Notes under the pieces: model-generated
Told to the model about the DNA's origin: nothing
The model's input: only the letters and a program-made list of their open reading frames with translations
Database searches by the model: none
Assembly (NCBI GenBank): GCA_013824045.1
Contig: PNND01000236.1
Location: 1-10,043, forward strand
Length of the DNA stretch: 10,043 nt
Direction: 5' to 3'
From: Rhodobacter sp.
GTDB lineage: Bacteria > Pseudomonadota > Alphaproteobacteria > Rhodobacterales > Rhodobacteraceae
Shown: piece by piece, positions 6,624 through 10,043 of the stretch
How positions within the stretch are numbered: the stretch's first letter is position 1
How the letters are laid out: each line of letters begins with the position of its first letter
Translations under genes and position numbers: made by a program

Positions 6624-7493
6624 ATGAATCGTTTTCTGAAAGCCGGAATCCTGAGCCTTGCCACTTTGGCAGGCGCCAGCCTCGCCTCGGCGCAAGACGT
6701 CATCCGTTTTGCCGTGACCGATATTGACGGCGCCGAAGCAGTGCAGCGCGAAATGGGGCCGTTCAAGGACGCGTTCGAAAAGATCTCCGGCCTCAAGGTC
6801 GAGTTTTTCCCCGTGTCTGGTCGCACTGTCGCGGTCGAGGCGATGGCCGCCGAGCAGGTGGATTTCGTGCTGACCGGGCCTGCGGAATACGTCGTGTTCA
6901 ACGCCCGTCTGGATGCACAGCCGGTGGTTACGTGGAACCGTCCGGATTACTATTCCAACATCGCCGTCCTCGATAGCTCCGCCTTCCAGACGGCCGAGGA
7001 TCTGAAGGGTCAGATGATCTCTTTCGGTGAAATCGGATCCACCTCGCAGCACCTGTCGCCCGCCACCATTCTGGCCGAAGCCGGGCTTGAATATGCAAGC
7101 GACTATGAACCGGTGTTCCTGAAGCGCAACATTGCGATGGAAGCGCTGATCAAGGGCGAAATCGCCGCCATCGGCCTTAACCTGACGCATATCAACCAGA
7201 TTACCGAGGCCTTCCCCGACCATAAACTCCGCGTTCTGCTCAAGGGTCCCGAACTGCCGAACGACATTCTCCTCGCCTCTTCCAAGGTCCCGGCCGAGGT
7301 CGTCGATATCGTGCGCCGCACCTTTGCCGACCATGGCGAAGAACTGATCGCCGCCATCACCTCGACCGAGGAAAATGAAAAGTACATCGGCGGCAGCTTC
7401 ACCGCCGAGGTCACCGATGCGGATTACGACAATGTCCGCAAGATGTTCGAAAATGTCGGCGTGACCGAGTTCACCCAGTTCGTGGGCGAGTGA
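6624..7493 (+). CDS. phnD: Phosphonate/phosphite ABC transporter, periplasmic substrate-binding protein
   Basis: PhnD captures phosphonates (or phosphite or phosphate esters) in the periplasm and delivers them to the PhnC-PhnE importer. The 289-residue product begins with a clear Sec signal peptide (residues 1-23, ending ASLASA before QDVIRF). The type-II binding fold shows the family hallmark VDFVLTGPAEYV at about 79-90 and GSTSQHLSP at 138-146, whose Ser-Thr-Ser loop binds the phosphonate oxygens in known PhnD structures. The ATG at 6624 was chosen because GGGGGA lies 4 nt upstream and the signal peptide starts there; upstream in-frame ATGs at 6597 and 6612 would add non-signal residues. 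It is the first gene of the operon, behind a Pho box, and is followed by phnC after 7 nt. The ligand cannot be deduced. Confidence 0.93.
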   Translation: MNRFLKAGILSLATLAGASLASAQDVIRFAVTDIDGAEAVQREMGPFKDAFEKISGLKVEFFPVSGRTVAVEAMAAEQVDFVLTGPAEYVVFNARLDAQPVVTWNRPDYYSNIAVLDSSAFQTAEDLKGQMISFGEIGSTSQHLSPATILAEAGLEYASDYEPVFLKRNIAMEALIKGEIAAIGLNLTHINQITEAFPDHKLRVLLKGPELPNDILLASSKVPAEVVDIVRRTFADHGEELIAAITSTEENEKYIGGSFTAEVTDADYDNVRKMFENVGVTEFTQFVGE

Positions 7494-7500
7494 TCCGCGT

Positions 7501-8298
7501 ATGAACGCGCCTCTCCGCGCTGCCGCCAACAAGACAGATCCCGCGCTCGCGGGGTCTGTCCTTTCCGTGTCGCAACTGGCCAAGTCCTTTGATGGGCGGA
7601 TAGTCCTGAACGGGCTGGATTTCACCGTTAAGGCCGGCGTGGCGACGGCGCTGATCGGGGCCAACGGGTCAGGCAAATCGACCCTGATGAAATGCCTTAT
7701 CCGGCTGATCGAACCCTCGACCGGCCGGATCGAGATGCTGGGTCAAGACGTGCTGTCGCTATCGCCGCGCGGCCTGCGGGCCTTTCGGGCGCAGGTGGGC
7801 GTGGTCTGGCAGAAGCACAACCTCGTGCCGCGTCTTTCGGCCCTGTCGAATGTCGTCCACGGCGTTCAGGCACGCATGTCCGGCCCCCGCGCGTGGTTCC
7901 AGTCGCTCGCCCCCGATACCGTCCGCGCCGAGGCGCTGGATTGCCTCGACCGCGTCGGTCTGGCCGATCGCGCCCTGCAACGCGTCGATAGCCTGTCGGG
8001 CGGTCAGCAGCAGCGCGTCGCCATCGCCCGGATGCTGATGCAGCGCCCGCGCATCATTCTTGCCGATGAGCCCGATGCCAGCCTCGATCCGCAATCCGGA
8101 GAGGAAGTCATGCGGCTTCTGTCCGGGCTGGCCCGTCAAGACGGGCTGACGCTGATCATCATCTCGCATCGCATGGAACACACGCTGGAATTCTCGGACC
8201 ACATCCTTGGCCTGCAACAGGGCAAGATCGTGATGGACCGCCCCACGCCGGGCACAGATGCCGCCCAGTTGCGGCGGTTCTTCGAACATCAGGAATAG
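7501..8298 (+). CDS. phnC: Phosphonate ABC transporter ATP-binding protein
   Basis: This is the cytoplasmic ATPase of the importer, 265 residues. It has Walker A GANGSGKST (53-61), Q-loop Gln104, ABC signature LSGGQ (165-169), Walker B IILADE (185-190) followed by PDASLDP, and H-loop His223. The order and the ADEP-x-ASLDP form fit PhnC, with Asp where I would expect Val. The conserved domain only starts around residue 21 (LSVSQLAKSFDG); the 20 residues before it are unusual for PhnC, and codons 11-20 are exactly the strong hairpin listed separately. The ATG at 7501 has no good ribosome site (a distant GGGCGAG only), so translation may be coupled to phnD, which stops 7 nt earlier. A GTG at 7567 just past the hairpin is an alternative start. 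It ends 4 nt before phnE. Confidence 0.93.
   Translation: MNAPLRAAANKTDPALAGSVLSVSQLAKSFDGRIVLNGLDFTVKAGVATALIGANGSGKSTLMKCLIRLIEPSTGRIEMLGQDVLSLSPRGLRAFRAQVGVVWQKHNLVPRLSALSNVVHGVQARMSGPRAWFQSLAPDTVRAEALDCLDRVGLADRALQRVDSLSGGQQQRVAIARMLMQRPRIILADEPDASLDPQSGEEVMRLLSGLARQDGLTLIIISHRMEHTLEFSDHILGLQQGKIVMDRPTPGTDAAQLRRFFEHQE
7533..7560 (+). other. Strong 13-bp hairpin in the first codons of phnC
   Basis: The arm GACAGATCCCGCG (7533-7545) and the arm CGCGGGGTCTGTC (7548-7560) pair over 13 consecutive positions, one of them a G-U wobble, with a 2-nt centre; CTTTCC follows. In RNA this would be very stable. It lies 40 nt after the phnD stop codon. Many import operons carry such a hairpin after the binding-protein gene, where it blocks 3' decay or partly terminates transcription and so yields more binding protein than ATPase or permease. 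Here it seems to be overprinted by the annotated N-terminus of phnC. Confidence 0.75.
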
Positions 8299-8302
8299 CC
8301 CT

Positions 8303-9103
8303 ATGGCAAACGGAACGGTCACTATTCCCCGGTTCGAACACCGCAGCATCGGTGAATACATCGGTATTGTCGTGGTGCTGGCGCTGGTCGTCTCCAGCAT
8401 TGCATCGACCGCCCCGCAGCTTGATGCGCTGGGCCGGGGGATCGAACGGTTGTTCGCACCCTCTGGCCTGCTTGCGCAGATGTTCCCGCCTGACATCAGC
8501 CGGATTGACCGTATCTCGCTGAAACTGCTGGAAACCCTGCAGATGGCCGTAGCCGGGGCGGCGCTTGGCCTGATCTTCGCCGTGCCCTTCGCCATTCTGG
8601 CGACCGACCGCCTGTCGCCCCATCCCCTTGTCCGTGCTGCCGCGCGCGGCGTCATCGCCTTGTTCCGCACCATCCCCGATCTGGTCTGGGCGATCTTCTT
8701 CATCATCATGGTGGGCCTTGGCCCCGCCGCAGGCGTGCTGGCTATCATGGTCGACAAGATCGGCTTTGCCGGCCGCTTCTTCGCCGAAGCGATGGAAGAG
8801 GCCGATACCGGCCCGCAAGATGCCCTGCGCGCCATCGGCGCGAGCCGGATGGGCATCATCTTTTCCGCCGTTTTCCCGGCCTGCCTGCCCTCTTTCACCG
8901 CCACCTCGCTTTTCGCACTGGAAAAGGCCGTGCGCGGATCGGCGGCGCTGGGGCTGGTGGGCGCTGGCGGGATCGGGGTGGACCTCAAGGTCGCCTTCGA
9001 TCTGTTCAACTATGACGAGGCGCTGACCATCATCCTGATGCTCTTCGCACTCGTGATGATCGTCGAACAAGGGTCCAGCTGGATCCGCTCCAAACTGATC
9101 TGA
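8303..9103 (+). CDS. phnE: Phosphonate ABC transporter permease
   Basis: This is the inner-membrane channel subunit, 266 residues. Hydrophobic segments near residues 16-33, 76-98, 115-150 and 235-255 fit a polytopic permease. An EAA-type coupling loop (EAMEEADTGPQDALRAIGASRMGIIFSAVFP split around residues 165-195) carries the conserved Gly that docks with the ATPase. The PhnE-like pattern FRTIPDLVWAIFF lies before it and LGLVGAGGIGVDL after it. The ATG at 8303 was chosen because an AGGAA ribosome site overlaps the phnC stop 8 nt upstream; an earlier in-frame ATG at 8258 lies deep inside phnC. Only one permease gene is seen, so a homodimeric channel is likely, whereas some rhodobacterial loci carry two phnE genes. 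The next gene begins 14 nt downstream. Confidence 0.94.
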   Translation: MANGTVTIPRFEHRSIGEYIGIVVVLALVVSSIASTAPQLDALGRGIERLFAPSGLLAQMFPPDISRIDRISLKLLETLQMAVAGAALGLIFAVPFAILATDRLSPHPLVRAAARGVIALFRTIPDLVWAIFFIIMVGLGPAAGVLAIMVDKIGFAGRFFAEAMEEADTGPQDALRAIGASRMGIIFSAVFPACLPSFTATSLFALEKAVRGSAALGLVGAGGIGVDLKVAFDLFNYDEALTIILMLFALVMIVEQGSSWIRSKLI

Positions 9104-9117
9104 AAACGGGGGCTGTC

Positions 9118-9774
9118 ATGACAACCGACACCGCGCATCGCTATTGGAACGAAGAATGGCGCAAGGCTGACGGCTCCTCGAAATGGGCGCAGGCCGAGGA
9201 AGAGGTGCTCACCCATGCCGCCACCTTGCCCAAGGGCGCGCGGGTGCTGGATCTGGGGGCCGGGATCGGGCGGCACGCGCTGGCTTTGGCGCGCTTGGGC
9301 TGCAAGGTGCAGGCGCTGGACGCCGCCGTGGAATCCACCCGCGTGATCGGCCTTGCCGCCCGCGCCGAAGGCTTGGAGATCGGCGTCCAGCAAGGGTCGA
9401 TGACCGAACTGCCCTATCCCGATGGCAGCTTTGACCATGTCCTGTCCTGGAACGTGATCTATCACGGCGATGAAACCGTCCTGCGCGCCACGCTGGCCGA
9501 GGTGGCGCGTGTCCTGCGCCCCGGCGGCACCTTCATGGCCACCATGCTGTCGGCCCGCCGCATCCCGGTGGAACAGGCCAAGGCACCGGGGCGCGAGATT
9601 TCGCGCAACACTTGGGTGTTCGATGGCGAAGGCGACAAGGTCCACCCCCATTACTTCTGCGATGCCCGCGATCTTCTGGCTCTTTTCGCGGGGTTCGAGC
9701 CGCTTTCCCTGATCGACCGGGAACATGAAACCCCCGGCTCGTGGCATTGGCACATTCTGGCGGAGCGTATCTGA
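9118..9774 (+). CDS. Class I SAM-dependent methyltransferase in the phosphonate operon
   Basis: This 218-residue soluble protein has the class I methyltransferase fold: glycine-rich SAM loop VLDLGAGIGRH (43-53), acidic end of the second strand in VQALDAA (Asp68), a motif II/III region LPYPDGSFDHVLSWNVIYHG around 96-115, and LRPGG before the fifth strand. The fold resembles the UbiE/Methyltransf_11 group; the substrate cannot be read from the sequence. It lies between phnE (14 nt upstream) and the phnM-like gene, whose ATG overlaps its TGA by one base, so it is almost certainly translated in the same operon. Methyltransferases are not part of the classical E. coli C-P lyase set. A role in phosphonate breakdown or in disposing of a product is inference from position. 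A GGGGG stretch at 9108-9112 serves as a modest ribosome site. Confidence 0.88.
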   Translation: MTTDTAHRYWNEEWRKADGSSKWAQAEEEVLTHAATLPKGARVLDLGAGIGRHALALARLGCKVQALDAAVESTRVIGLAARAEGLEIGVQQGSMTELPYPDGSFDHVLSWNVIYHGDETVLRATLAEVARVLRPGGTFMATMLSARRIPVEQAKAPGREISRNTWVFDGEGDKVHPHYFCDARDLLALFAGFEPLSLIDREHETPGSWHWHILAERI

Positions 9775-10043
9775 TGGAGGCCATCCTCATCGAAGGCGCG
9801 CGGGTCATTTTCGAAGACCGCACCGAACGCGCCTCCGTCCGCATCGAGGCAGGCCGCATCACCGGGCTGGATGTCGCACGCGATGGTGCCGCCCTGATCG
9901 ACGCGCGGGGAAAGACCCTTGCACCCGCTTTTGTGGATATCCACGGCGATGCCTTTGAACGTCAGATCATGCCCCGCCCCGGCGTGACCGTTCCCATCGA
10001 CGCGGCCCTTCTGGAAACCGACCGCCAGCTTGCCGCCAACGGC
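9774..10043 (+). CDS. phnM: PhnM-like amidohydrolase (RPnTP hydrolase), cut by window edge
   Basis: The first 90 codons look like PhnM, the alpha-D-ribose 1-methylphosphonate 5-triphosphate diphosphatase of the C-P lyase pathway, which releases pyrophosphate before C-P bond cleavage. The amidohydrolase small beta domain occupies about residues 1-50 (ILIEGARVIFEDR, then VRIEAGRITGLD and GKTLAPAF). The barrel begins at VDIHGDAFER (54-63), with His57 and Asp59 as the probable metal-binding pair. MPRPGV at 66-71 matches the PRP segment that follows it in E. coli PhnM. The ATG overlaps the methyltransferase stop by one nucleotide, which indicates translational coupling. The remaining three quarters of the enzyme lie beyond the window, so assignment as a true PhnM rather than a related amidohydrolase is likely but not certain. 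Confidence 0.82.
   Translation, partial: MEAILIEGARVIFEDRTERASVRIEAGRITGLDVARDGAALIDARGKTLAPAFVDIHGDAFERQIMPRPGVTVPIDAALLETDRQLAANG

Noticed and set aside
6582..7676. A 364-codon minus-strand open frame opposite phnD
   Set aside because: It covers the clear phnD signal peptide and binding motifs in antisense and shows no family motif of its own.
7759..9009. A 416-codon minus-strand open frame opposite phnC and phnE
   Set aside because: The translation is low-complexity (Arg, Ala, Ser, Pro) and runs across two well-supported genes on the other strand.

Overview
This window looks like chromosomal DNA of an alphaproteobacterium of the Rhodobacter/Paracoccus group (Rhodobacteraceae). The grounds are the high G+C content, a compact petABC (fbcFBC) operon whose cytochrome b keeps the exact Rhodobacter residue numbering for all four heme histidines and for Glu295, and NDUFA9-like and uppP genes downstream of it. 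All names rest on motifs and family knowledge read by eye; no database search was run.

Layout. From the left edge to about 6.42 kb every gene lies on the minus strand; read in transcription order they run right to left. paiB (6419-5814) encodes an FMN-binding regulator-like protein, followed by a glutathione S-transferase (5727-5122). After a 385-bp gene-free stretch comes the cytochrome bc1 operon: petA (Rieske, 4736-4176), petB (cytochrome b, 4164-2815) and petC (cytochrome c1, 2797-1952). It ends in a clear intrinsic terminator at 1895-1921. A 203-bp region follows that holds three copies of the 9-mer TTCTGCGAA in a symmetric arrangement, then an NDUFA9-like short-chain dehydrogenase (1691-705) and uppP (659 to the edge, C-terminus missing).

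From 6624 to the right edge the plus strand carries a phosphonate operon: phnD (binding protein), phnC (ATPase), phnE (permease), a SAM-dependent methyltransferase, and the first 90 codons of a phnM-like amidohydrolase. Spacing is tight: 7 nt, 4 nt, 14 nt and a 1-nt overlap. A convincing Pho box (two CTGTCAT-type repeats 11 nt apart) lies 52 nt before phnD, so induction by phosphate starvation is the expected control. The transporter would bring in phosphonates or related esters, and PhnM would act in the C-P lyase pathway. No phnGHIJKL gene is inside the window.

The points most worth following are a 13-bp hairpin written into the first codons of phnC, where it probably sets the ratio of binding protein to ATPase; the methyltransferase wedged between phnE and phnM; and the TTCTGCGAA cluster upstream of the NDUFA9-like gene. 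I saw no tRNA, rRNA, CRISPR array, insertion sequence or phage gene. Nothing here clearly amounts to a wholly new system.
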